Below, piece after piece: positions 1 through 6,611 of a DNA stretch of 6,687 nt. A program made the translations under genes and the position numbers. The stretch's first letter is position 1. Each line of letters starts with the position of its first letter. Below the pieces are notes generated by a model. That model was not told the DNA's origin. It worked only from the letters and a program-made list of their open reading frames with translations, and ran no database searches. Where the stretch lies: assembly GCA_018384055.1 (NCBI GenBank), contig JAHAZL010000081.1:1-6687 (forward strand), written 5' to 3'. This DNA comes from Treponema sp. GTDB taxonomy: Bacteria; Spirochaetota; Spirochaetia; Treponematales; Treponemataceae.

Positions 1-38
1 TTGTTATCTTGTTATCCTTAAAGAATACTCATTCAAAA

Positions 39-3038
39 TTATATATTCAGTTTGATAATTTTTCCACATTTTTCTTTGATTTCAGGCGTAAGAAGGGATT
101 TTCCGCACAAAACTACGGTTTTGCCGATCTTATTTGCCTTGGCGAACCGCTTGCAGGACTTTTTGGTACCGTTTTTGCCAACCTTGAGCAACATGGAAAC
201 CCTCTTGTTGCAGGCCGCCCTTGAACCGCCGTAAAGAATCCTCATCATTCCGCACATACCCCTTCCGGCAGGAGTCATAGGCTCAATGTCGTCGGCATAA
301 ATGCCGCAGATTGCATGTTCTATTTCTTCCTGAGAAAGTTCCCTGTCTCCAAGATTTTCACGGATGCCGTCAAATATCCTGAGGGATTCAAAAGGCTTTG
401 GATCCCTGTAGGTACAGTACCTTGAAAGACCAAGGTCACCGTTTACATTAAGGAAAACTCCGTAGGCACCGCCAGCCATCCTTATTTTTGTCCACAGTTC
501 TGTTTTTTCCAGGCTATGGGCAACAACCATATCCTCCACATATTCTTTTGTACCGTATGGAGAGCTTTCAACGGCACAGCAGGCAAAGCCTATGTCTCCC
601 GGAATCAGGATTACTTCATCCACAGGGGATTTTTTTTCACTCCCAGCCTTGCCGTCAAGTTCAGTAAGCTTTACGAATTCGGCAAGCTCTGCATTTCTTT
701 TGGCTTTTGGATAAACAAGCCCAAGGTTCTGAACCATTTTTGCAGTTCTTTTCCTTACGAGACCGACACCTTTTTTGTCCGCACATACGGATACAAGAGC
801 ACCGCTGGATTTTATGGTGCTGAACATGGAAGAAAGTTTCTCCTGAAGTTCCTCGCACTTCATGTTCTTGATGCGGTCAAAAGTCTTCTTGCAGGTTATT
901 CCGTCAAGGATTTCACTTATTGCATTTATCCTGCTGACACCCCTCGTGGCCCTCATTACTGCATAGGAATGAGCATGAGGAACAATGGAAGAATTTATCC
1001 CTGCACAAACGGAACTGATTATGGACTTAAGCCTTTTGGAATCGGAGAAATTAACACCGCTGATACAGTCTTCCATTATTTTGAAAACTTCATCCACCTT
1101 GTCTTCAAGAAATTTAAATCTGATGGAAAGCCACTCCCTGCCAACAATAAGCGGATTTGCCTCCATGTATTTCCTGTTCTCTTCCGACACCTGCCCTCTT
1201 CGGGTTCCAACTCCAAGGGATCCAATGACCTTGTCGGCAGCGGCCGCAGCTTTTTCCCAGCTGAGTTCCCCCCACCCCATGTCTGTCAAGGTTTCTTCAA
1301 GCAAAGGAAGATAAAGGTAATCTTCAGCCTTAAGGACATCCACAGGGAAAGAAATGGATGCATAGATAATTCCGTTGCATGGTTCTTCACTGCAAATGAA
1401 CGGTATGCCATTGACTGTAGAAAGCCTGGCTTTTATTCCGTCATCAATGACTTCAAGATCCTTGACTTTTACGGCCGGAATGTCTGCAACTTCAGTGCTG
1501 TTCTGAAAGGCATACATGCGGTCAAGGGAATCTGAAACCTTGGCTTTTCCAGTTTCCCTGAAAATTTTCCTTGTAATTGCAATTTCCTTTTTGGTCCTCT
1601 TTTCCGTATAGTCGCTTGTAGGAATTATGACAGAAAGGGAATTGCATTTATTGTCCAGGAAATACTTTTTTACCAGTTTCTTCAGGTAATCATTGTCTGC
1701 GGCAAGATTCTTTTTAAGTTCTTCCGTTTCCTTTTTTGTAAAGATGAATTTCCAAGGTTCCATACCGTAAGTCCAGCCGCGAAGTACAGACCTAAGAATA
1801 GAAAGGGAGAAAGGCCCTCCAGATGGACTGCGCTGAACTTCAAGGTTTCTTATTTCAAAATCCATGAGGGATCTTTCCACATCATCAGAAGGAAAACCGT
1901 TCTTTGCAAGCTGCAAAAAAACTTCGTATACGGTTTTCTTGAATTCGTTTTTCTGGCTTTCCTTCAGGTGGGAAAATGCAACGGTAAAGGAATTGTGATA
2001 GCTTGTAAGGGATGGTCCTGACAAAGGAGACAAAGCGCCGTCAGGGAATTTTTTCAGAAGAGAACTTCTCATTGGTGCACTGTCGCTTCCCAGAAGAAGG
2101 TCATAGATCATTGCTATTTCACAGGAATTTACGCTTGAATCATGGATGTTTTTTCCAAAGTTCCATGACAAGGCAACGGTAGAATTTTCTTTTCCAGTCT
2201 TGTCATTGTCTGCAGGTGCATAAGCCTTACAGTTCTTTTTTGGAGCTTTTACGGAAGGATCCTTTATTACTGCTTTTTTACCGAAGCCGGAAACTTTTGT
2301 TATGATTTTTTCAATGAGGAAGTCCAGCTGCTTTTCCGTCGGAATGTTTCCGTAGAGGAAAACCAGACAGTTGCTGGTACAGTAATATTTTTTATGGAAG
2401 GCACGGAGCTTTTCCAAAGTGAGGGATGGAATCACAAGGGGATCACCGCCCGAATCAAGGTTGTAAATGGAATCAGGATACAGGGCATTTACAACTGCAT
2501 CGGAAGCAACGCTTGTGAAGGAAGAATAGTTTCCTTTCATTTCATTGAACACAACCCCTTGAATCGAAGGATTGTTTTTTTCATCAGTTTCAAGGCGCCA
2601 GCATTCCTGGGAAAAAACTTCCGGTCTCAGCAACGGAAAGAACACTGCATCAGCATACACGGACATGATGTTGAAATAATCAGCCTGGATGAGTGAAGAA
2701 GATGGAAATACAGTTCTGTCACTTGCCGTAAAGGCATTGAGGTATGTATTGATGCTCTGTTTTGTAAGCTGAAGGAACGGATCTTTTGCAGGATAGTTTT
2801 TTGAACCGCACAAGACGCTGTGTTCCAGAACATGGGCAGCCCCTGTACTGTCCTGAGACGGTGTACGGAAAGCAAAGGCAAATAGATTTTCCCTGTCATT
2901 GTTCAGCAGATGAAAAACTTCAAGACCAGACTTTTCATGCTTTAGATAGATTCCTGTTGAATCAAAGTCCTTTGCATCAACAACATCAAGAACCTTGAAT
3001 CCCTTATAAACATCATTCTTCATCATGGCTTTTTTCAT
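39..3038 (-). CDS. M16C-family zinc metallopeptidase (PreP/falcilysin-type presequence/oligopeptide protease)
   Basis: A 999-residue protein, matching the usual size of about 970-1000 for the single-chain M16C family, which folds as a clamshell and degrades unstructured peptides. Seen: the inverted zinc motif HVLEH at residues 69-73 (ligands H69 and H73, catalytic base E72) and the third ligand E166 in GVVFNEMKG. The C-terminal half has RMAGGAY (R853, Y859), matching the Arg/Tyr pair that completes the active site from the other half, followed by a YRDPKPFESL stretch typical of PreP. Residues about 510-720 match the M16C-associated domain. No signal peptide or membrane segment is evident, so the enzyme is probably cytoplasmic. 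The start overlaps the upstream fliG-like stop as ATGA and has GAGG seven bases upstream, so M1 is preferred over M5 or M6. Likely role: clearing oligopeptides. The specific substrate is unknown. The family call is firm; the partnership with the FliG-like protein is inference. Confidence 0.95.
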   Translation of the reverse strand: MKKAMMKNDVYKGFKVLDVVDAKDFDSTGIYLKHEKSGLEVFHLLNNDRENLFAFAFRTPSQDSTGAAHVLEHSVLCGSKNYPAKDPFLQLTKQSINTYLNAFTASDRTVFPSSSLIQADYFNIMSVYADAVFFPLLRPEVFSQECWRLETDEKNNPSIQGVVFNEMKGNYSSFTSVASDAVVNALYPDSIYNLDSGGDPLVIPSLTLEKLRAFHKKYYCTSNCLVFLYGNIPTEKQLDFLIEKIITKVSGFGKKAVIKDPSVKAPKKNCKAYAPADNDKTGKENSTVALSWNFGKNIHDSSVNSCEIAMIYDLLLGSDSAPMRSSLLKKFPDGALSPLSGPSLTSYHNSFTVAFSHLKESQKNEFKKTVYEVFLQLAKNGFPSDDVERSLMDFEIRNLEVQRSPSGGPFSLSILRSVLRGWTYGMEPWKFIFTKKETEELKKNLAADNDYLKKLVKKYFLDNKCNSLSVIIPTSDYTEKRTKKEIAITRKIFRETGKAKVSDSLDRMYAFQNSTEVADIPAVKVKDLEVIDDGIKARLSTVNGIPFICSEEPCNGIIYASISFPVDVLKAEDYLYLPLLEETLTDMGWGELSWEKAAAAADKVIGSLGVGTRRGQVSEENRKYMEANPLIVGREWLSIRFKFLEDKVDEVFKIMEDCISGVNFSDSKRLKSIISSVCAGINSSIVPHAHSYAVMRATRGVSRINAISEILDGITCKKTFDRIKNMKCEELQEKLSSMFSTIKSSGALVSVCADKKGVGLVRKRTAKMVQNLGLVYPKAKRNAELAEFVKLTELDGKAGSEKKSPVDEVILIPGDIGFACCAVESSPYGTKEYVEDMVVAHSLEKTELWTKIRMAGGAYGVFLNVNGDLGLSRYCTYRDPKPFESLRIFDGIRENLGDRELSQEEIEHAICGIYADDIEPMTPAGRGMCGMMRILYGGSRAACNKRVSMLLKVGKNGTKKSCKRFAKANKIGKTVVLCGKSLLTPEIKEKCGKIIKLNI

Positions 3039-4351
3039 ACAAATACCTCGTCCTCATCTCGTCCTGCAACCCTAAGGTCGCCTTTTTCCCAGGCGCGTCT
3101 GAGCACCGTATAGAACTGAGACGTAAGCCTTTCACTGTCGGCTTTGGTTACCATACCGAGAACAGATTCTTCTTCAAGAATATCCGCCCTCCTGTTCTTT
3201 GAAACATTGGAAAGTATTTTTTCACGGAACTTTTCCGACTTCTTGACGATAAGGATCGCCACATCCCTGTTTTCCATATCGTGGAGATAATTCTGAATGA
3301 ACCTGTCGTCTGAACCGATAACATCTTCTTCCGTAAAGAGCCTCTTTCGAAGGTCAGCACCGAGTTCAGGATCCTGCTCGCTAAGAACATTGAGGATTGT
3401 GCTTTCGGAACCATGATTCATGCGCTTAAGAATCTGAGCAAGGATTCCCCTTCCGTCAAGGTTGTCTGAATTTTCAGTATTCTGCGTAAGAAGCTTTTCA
3501 TGGAGGCTGCGGTCAATTTCCTTCATTACTTCAGGAGATACGCTCTGCATTTTGGCAAGGCGAAGGACAACTGCCTTCTTGTCTTCAGCATCCATCAGAT
3601 TGATTACTTTTGCCGCTTTCTGAGGCTCCAGCTGAGAAAGAACGATTGCCTGAATTCCAACTGATTCGCTTTCAACAAGCAGCCTGATTCTTTCTGCATC
3701 GGCATCTGCAAGATAATCAAATGGTTTGCCGTGTTCATACTGGATGGACCTGGCAAGCATTTCTTCTGCCTTAACGCTGCCGTAAGCCTTTGAAAGAATT
3801 GTCCTTGCAGTTTCGATTCCACCTTCTTCGCGGGCCTTAAGCAAAAGGCCGTCAAACTCTTCCAGAATCGCTGCCTTTTCTTCTGGAGTTATTTTCTGGA
3901 TTGTTGCAATTTCTGGAATTATTTTTTCAGTCTGTTCATCTGTAAGGTGCGGAAGAATTTTTGCAGCTTCATCAATTCCGATGATTACAAGGAATTTTGC
4001 AACGCGTCTGTAAATGGATTCATTTTCATTTGATGCACCAGGAACTTTTATAAGGCCGCCAGATGTAAGGTTCTTTACAGCTTCCTGAACATCTTCTGAA
4101 GATGCGGATTTCTTTTTGCCAAACCAGGTTCCGCTCTTTGCAGCCTTTTCAGCCTTCCTTAAATTTTCCTCTTCAAGAGCCTTGTTGTTTTCTTTTTCCA
4201 TCCTGTCTATGGTGGAATTTATCTTTTCAAAAACAGGCTTGTGAACCAAAGGAACATGCCCCGGTTCTCCACTTTTCCTAATCTCTTTTGACACGCTCTG
4301 AACTTTTTGTGCACTCTTTTCTTTTTTATATGCATCGAATCCGTAATCCAT
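3035..4351 (-). CDS. fliG: Divergent FliG paralogue (flagellar motor switch-like) with long charged N-terminal extension
   Basis: 438 residues, against about 330-345 for ordinary FliG. FliG sits in the C-ring and transmits stator force and direction switching. Domains by eye: residues 1-110, a charged extension with probable coiled coil (about 43-75); about 112-205, FliG_N (RRVAKFLVIIGIDEAAKIL); about 215-290, FliG_M (LSQLEPQKAAKVINLM, VSPEVMKEID); about 325-428, FliG_C (SDDRFIQNYL, FREKILSNVSKNRRADIL). The middle-domain EHPQ motif aligns to ESVG (229-232). In the torque helix, E. coli R281 is kept (R387) and D288/D289 become E394/E395, but K264 aligns to V369 beside KK (370-371) and R297 to T402 beside K403. 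Treponema and Borrelia carry two FliG proteins; this resembles the atypical one, because no fli genes adjoin. Expressed first in an operon with the M16C peptidase. No Shine-Dalgarno is visible before the start. It could be a motor component or a repurposed polar or scaffold protein. Confidence 0.87.
   Translation of the reverse strand: MDYGFDAYKKEKSAQKVQSVSKEIRKSGEPGHVPLVHKPVFEKINSTIDRMEKENNKALEEENLRKAEKAAKSGTWFGKKKSASSEDVQEAVKNLTSGGLIKVPGASNENESIYRRVAKFLVIIGIDEAAKILPHLTDEQTEKIIPEIATIQKITPEEKAAILEEFDGLLLKAREEGGIETARTILSKAYGSVKAEEMLARSIQYEHGKPFDYLADADAERIRLLVESESVGIQAIVLSQLEPQKAAKVINLMDAEDKKAVVLRLAKMQSVSPEVMKEIDRSLHEKLLTQNTENSDNLDGRGILAQILKRMNHGSESTILNVLSEQDPELGADLRKRLFTEEDVIGSDDRFIQNYLHDMENRDVAILIVKKSEKFREKILSNVSKNRRADILEEESVLGMVTKADSERLTSQFYTVLRRAWEKGDLRVAGRDEDEVFV
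3046..3049 (-). promoter_or_regulatory. Ribosome binding site of the M16C peptidase gene
   Basis: GAGG on the minus strand, seven bases before the ATG at 3038-3036, and lying inside the last codons of the fliG-like gene. It supports the ATGA-overlapping start over the two internal Met codons at residues 5 and 6, which have only A-rich sequence before them. Its position inside the upstream gene suggests translation is coupled. Confidence 0.7.
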
Positions 4352-4357
4352 GCGTAC

Positions 4358-4386
4358 AGTATAGTAGAAAAAGAGAAAAAGGAAAA
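4358..4386 (-). promoter_or_regulatory. Candidate promoter of the fliG-like/M16C operon, possibly leaderless
   Basis: On the minus strand TATACT (4363-4358) is a five-of-six match to the sigma-70 -10 box. The start codon begins only six bases downstream, so transcription would start at or next to the A of the ATG. No Shine-Dalgarno is present in this gap. The -35 side is weak: TTTTCC at 17-base spacing within a pyrimidine-rich run. The leaderless reading is inference; a different true start codon or promoter would also explain the layout. Confidence 0.4.
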
Positions 4387-4442
4387 TGAAAAAAACACCC
4401 CTAAAAAAAACGTCATTTAGTGTAATTTTTTCCCGTTTTGTT

Positions 4443-4451
4443 TATTATTAT
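4443..4451 (+). promoter_or_regulatory. Possible -10 region for htrA
   Basis: Two overlapping TATTAT hexamers lie about 95-105 bases before the htrA start in the divergent intergenic region. No good -35 box sits at normal spacing; the nearest candidates (GTGTAA at 4420, TAATTT at 4423) are poor. An A8T6 tract at 4469-4482, likely intrinsically bent, follows in the leader. No clear sigma-E-type element was recognised. Low confidence. Confidence 0.25.
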
Positions 4452-4530
4452 ATCAGAAGATGATTTTGAAAAAAAATTTTTTCTTATCATGGAAGGACTT
4501 GCAAAAATACGGGCAGGTTCTTTTATTTTT

Positions 4531-4535
4531 GGAGG
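4531..4535 (+). promoter_or_regulatory. Ribosome binding site that sets the htrA start
   Basis: GGAGG followed by 11 bases and then ATG at 4547. The reading frame is open back to an ATG at 4460, but that start has no Shine-Dalgarno and would place 29 extra residues in front of an otherwise normal signal sequence. The 4547 start is therefore chosen. The spacing is slightly long. Confidence 0.8.
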
Positions 4536-4546
4536 ATAAAACGAAT

Positions 4547-6046
4547 ATGAAAAGAATTACCAAAAATGTGGCTGTTGCGGCATGTACGGCAGCCCTCTCC
4601 TTTGGAATCTTCAATCTCTCTTGCAAGGTTAACAAAGGATCGGCAAACGTTGCCTTTGCAGAGACTTCACCGGCTGCAGTAATTCCACAGGATTCCCTTG
4701 CAGTTACACAGGCAATGCAGAATACATTCCGTTCCATCAGTTCATCTGTTCTTCCAACAGTTGTTGAAGTTGACGTAGTGGAAAAGAAAAAGGTTCAGGT
4801 CTACAATCCTTTCCGCGATTTCTTCAAGAACAACCCATTCTTCAGCACTCCTGAAAGCAACGAAAAGGAAGGCGACGACGGCTTCCGCGAACAGGAACAG
4901 AGTGGCCTTGGTTCAGGCGTAATCGTGCGCAAGACAGGAAAAACTTTCTATGTCCTTACAAACAACCATGTTGCGGGCAATGCCTATAAAATCAAGATCA
5001 AGCTCAATGACGAACGCGAATTTGACGGAAAATTGGTAGGCGCAGATCCACGCATGGATGTAGCCCTCGTTTCCTTTGAAAGCGATGATGCAAAAATTCC
5101 TGTTGCTAAACTTGGAGACAGCGACAGCATGCAGCAGGGAGACATTGTTCTTGCCCTCGGTAGCCCTCTGGGATACTTTGCTTCGGTAACACAGGGTATC
5201 GTAAGTGCAACAGGAAGAAGCGGCGGTCAGATCGGTTCTATTTCAGACTTCATCCAGACAGACGCTGCCATCAACCAGGGTAACTCCGGCGGTCCTCTCG
5301 TAAACATTTACGGTGAAGTAATCGGCATCAACACTTGGATTGCATCGTCTTCAGGCGGAAGCGTAGGACTTGGATTCTCAATTCCAATCAACAACATCAA
5401 GACAGCCATCGACCAGTTCATCTCTGACGGTAAGATTACCTACGGATGGGTTGGCATCAGCCTTATGGAAATTACAGATGAATACAAGGAAGAACTTGGA
5501 ATCGACAAGAAAATTACAGGTGCCCTTGCTTCACAGCTTTTCCTTGAAAGTCCTGCCATTAAGGGTGGTATGTATCCTGGCGACTACATTATTGAACTAA
5601 ATGGGCATTCAGTAAAATCCGTAGACCAGCTGGTTCGTGAAATCGGAAGCATTCCTGCAGGCAAAACGGCAGAAGTAACGGTTCTCCGCGGAAAGGAAAA
5701 GAAAAACCTTAAGATCAAGATTGATGGAAGAGACGAAAAGCTTGTTTCCGACAATTCAAAGCTTTGGCCAGGTTTCATTGCCTCTCCACTTTCCGATGAA
5801 AACCGCAAGAAGCTTAAGATTGACAATGACAAGGTAAAAGGCATCGTAGTTGCAGGAGTAACAGAAAAAACACCTGCTGCCGCCTTAAGGCTTCAGAACG
5901 GGGACATAATCTGTGCAGTCAACGACAAGAAGATTGAAACTGTAGAAGAATTCTACCGCGCCCTCCAGCTGGAAGGCAAAAAGGAAATATGGTTTGACGT
6001 TTACAGCGAAGGCCACACAATCAGCACAGGCCGCTATAAGTTCTAA
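4547..6046 (+). CDS. htrA: HtrA/DegP-family periplasmic serine protease, two PDZ domains
   Basis: 499 residues from the ATG with a Shine-Dalgarno. HtrA proteases act in the cell envelope, degrading or holding misfolded proteins and assembling as trimers or larger cages. Seen: positively charged MKRITKN, then a hydrophobic segment (about 8-24); a likely signal peptidase I site after AFA (36-38); protease domain about 55-295 with H141 (TNNHVAG), D171 (RMDVAL) and S247 in GNSGGP; a charged, Phe-rich insertion (86-118) where the LA loop of DegP lies; PDZ1 about 300-392 (YGWVGISL, SPAIKGGMYPGDYIIELNG); PDZ2 about 405-495 (TPAAALRLQNGDIICAVND). All catalytic residues are present and length is typical. 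C26 follows FNLS, a poor lipobox, so lipoprotein anchoring is possible but less likely. It stands alone: divergent from the fliG-like operon and closed by its own terminator. Stress regulation is typical of the family but no operator was identified here. Confidence 0.96.
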   Translation: MKRITKNVAVAACTAALSFGIFNLSCKVNKGSANVAFAETSPAAVIPQDSLAVTQAMQNTFRSISSSVLPTVVEVDVVEKKKVQVYNPFRDFFKNNPFFSTPESNEKEGDDGFREQEQSGLGSGVIVRKTGKTFYVLTNNHVAGNAYKIKIKLNDEREFDGKLVGADPRMDVALVSFESDDAKIPVAKLGDSDSMQQGDIVLALGSPLGYFASVTQGIVSATGRSGGQIGSISDFIQTDAAINQGNSGGPLVNIYGEVIGINTWIASSSGGSVGLGFSIPINNIKTAIDQFISDGKITYGWVGISLMEITDEYKEELGIDKKITGALASQLFLESPAIKGGMYPGDYIIELNGHSVKSVDQLVREIGSIPAGKTAEVTVLRGKEKKNLKIKIDGRDEKLVSDNSKLWPGFIASPLSDENRKKLKIDNDKVKGIVVAGVTEKTPAAALRLQNGDIICAVNDKKIETVEEFYRALQLEGKKEIWFDVYSEGHTISTGRYKF

Positions 6047-6071
6047 AATACCTTTTTAGTTATGGAAACAG

Positions 6072-6118
6072 GGCTGTCCTAGAAGTTCTCAAAACTTCTC
6101 AATGGACAGCCTTTTTTT
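6072..6118 (+). terminator. Rho-independent terminator of htrA
   Basis: A stem of GGCTGTCC (6072-6079) with GGACAGCC (6104-6111), an inner stem of AGAAGTT (6081-6087) with AACTTCT (6093-6099), then seven T (6112-6118). It begins 25 bases after the htrA stop, which agrees with htrA being the last gene of its transcript. Confidence 0.93.
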
Positions 6119-6161
6119 ATGTGGACGAATGTCAAGTTTAAGTTCTTGATGCGTCAGTAAT

Positions 6162-6452
6162 TCACAATCTATCAAAAAACTCGGCGCGGTTCCTTGCGGG
6201 AGCCGATTTCTTCCAGAAAGCTTTTCGAGCTGAAATCAATAATTCAGGCAGAAGTCTGACAAAACGGCAAAAAAAATCGGCGGAGCAAGGGTTCGCGACG
6301 AATTGCGACTTGTTCCCTTTCGGGAACACCGGAGCAAGCTCGGCGCGGTTCCTTGCGGGAGTCGATTTTTTTTTATTTTTTTTTGTAACCATTTCTGTAC
6401 TGAATGGTTGTATTAATGAAGATTGAAAAGCAACAAGCAGTCTTCTCTTCAT
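6162..6452 (-). CDS. Doubtful small ORF running through the repeats
   Basis: 96 codons, unrecognised. For it: the ATG has an A8GGAG Shine-Dalgarno only four bases upstream, and residues 1-24 begin plausibly (MKRRLLVAFQ). Against it: most of the remainder is translated repeat. The two 30-bp repeats lie 159 bases apart, a multiple of three, and give the same peptide pattern KS(T/A)PARNRAE twice. Composition is biased, no domain is visible, no promoter was found, and a hairpin sits directly before the Shine-Dalgarno. It may be the start of a former gene overrun by repeats, or a chance ORF. No function can be proposed. Confidence 0.22.
   Translation of the reverse strand: MKRRLLVAFQSSLIQPFSTEMVTKKNKKKSTPARNRAELAPVFPKGNKSQFVANPCSADFFCRFVRLLPELLISARKAFWKKSAPARNRAEFFDRL
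6180..6209. repeat. GC-rich interspersed repeat, copy 1
   Basis: 30 bp, identical to 6339-6368 except for one base (C at 6203, T at 6362). It contains TCGGC (6181-6185) able to pair with GCCGA (6202-6206) and is followed by a short T-rich stretch, so its + strand could fold as a weak terminator-like hairpin. Confidence 0.85.
6311..6328. repeat. Perfect 7-bp hairpin
   Basis: TGTTCCC (6311-6317), loop TTTC, GGGAACA (6322-6328). It has no T run after it, so it is not a terminator in the + direction by itself. It is part of the 6269-6373 module. Confidence 0.7.
6339..6368. repeat. GC-rich interspersed repeat, copy 2
   Basis: Same orientation as copy 1, 159 bp downstream, 29 of 30 bases identical. 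The single difference turns a G-C pair of the TCGGC stem into G-U, which still pairs in + strand RNA. It runs into a long T tract (6366-6374), giving a terminator-like end in the + direction. Confidence 0.85.
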
Positions 6453-6468
6453 AAATCTCCTTTTTTTT

Positions 6469-6499
6469 GCTCCCGATCGGTTTCGGGAGCTTTTTTTTT
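6469..6499 (+). terminator. Intrinsic terminator with no assigned gene upstream
   Basis: Stem GCTCCCGA (6469-6476) with TCGGGAGC (6483-6490), six-base loop, then nine T (6491-6499). This is a strong + strand terminator shape, yet the preceding 350 bases to the htrA terminator hold no + strand gene. It may end an unannotated small RNA, back up htrA termination, or be a remnant left by the repeats. On the minus strand the eight T at 6461-6468 read as A, so it is not bidirectional. Confidence 0.75.
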
Positions 6500-6517
6500 G
6501 CTTTCGAGAAGAAACAG

Positions 6518-6532
6518 AGGGGACAGACCCCT
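6518..6532. repeat. REP-like palindrome, copy 1
   Basis: AGGGG-ACAGA-CCCCT, a 5-bp stem with a five-base loop. The core GGGGACAGACCCCT (6519-6532) recurs exactly at 6612-6625, and similarity continues for eight more bases (five of eight identical). From memory, GGGGTCTGTCCCC-type palindromes occur in many genomes and are sometimes near RayT/Y1-type transposases; none is visible here. Confidence 0.65.
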
Positions 6533-6581
6533 GACGAAAGCCTTGCTCCCTAGATGCCGATACCCTCCCTAACTTTCGTCA
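6532..6581. repeat. 9-bp inverted repeat with 32-base spacer
   Basis: TGACGAAAG (6532-6540) is the exact reverse complement of CTTTCGTCA (6573-6581). It directly follows REP-like copy 1. The spacer contains CTTGCTCC (6542-6549), the reverse complement of the GGAGCAAG word at 6282 and 6331. Confidence 0.6.
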
Positions 6582-6605
6582 CAAGAATCGCGGGTGCGAT
6601 TCTTG
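6582..6605. repeat. Perfect 10-bp hairpin with GGGT loop
   Basis: CAAGAATCGC (6582-6591), loop GGGT, GCGATTCTTG (6596-6605). It abuts the previous inverted repeat and precedes REP-like copy 2 by six bases. No T run follows, so it is not a standard terminator. Confidence 0.7.
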
Positions 6606-6611
6606 ATCACT

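Larger units (their letters stand above)
6269..6373. repeat. Inverted-repeat-bounded module enclosing repeat copy 2
   Basis: The left edge A8TCG (6269-6279) is the exact reverse complement of the right edge CGAT8 (6363-6373), 11 bp. Inside are CGGAGCAAG twice (6281-6289, 6330-6338), the hairpin at 6311-6328 and repeat copy 2. The symmetric A/T-tailed edges suggest a discrete unit, but no target-site duplication could be identified. Confidence 0.5.

Noticed and set aside
516..1535. 339-codon + strand ORF antisense to the M16C gene
   Set aside because: The minus-strand frame has unmistakable M16C motifs throughout; the + frame shows no domain, no Shine-Dalgarno, and is a codon-bias shadow.
4219..4416. 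65-codon minus-strand ORF overlapping the start of the fliG-like gene
   Set aside because: It lies in another frame of the fliG-like coding region and the T-rich promoter stretch; its Phe/Ser-rich start is just the pyrimidine run.
4460..4546. Upstream ATG giving HtrA 29 extra residues
   Set aside because: No ribosome binding site there, while GGAGG precedes the ATG at 4547, where a normal signal sequence begins.
4453..4737. 94-codon minus-strand ORF opposite the htrA start
   Set aside because: It is antisense to the htrA signal region, has no recognisable domain, and would overlap the divergent promoter zone.
6281..6361. Possible tRNA, because GGTTCGCGAC resembles a T-arm
   Set aside because: No acceptor stem, anticodon arm or CCA-compatible end could be fitted; the hairpins belong to the repeat module.
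6387..6409. 7-bp inverted repeat AACCATT/AATGGTT as a terminator
   Set aside because: The T run precedes it on the + strand, and on the minus strand it is followed by A, so neither direction has terminator form.
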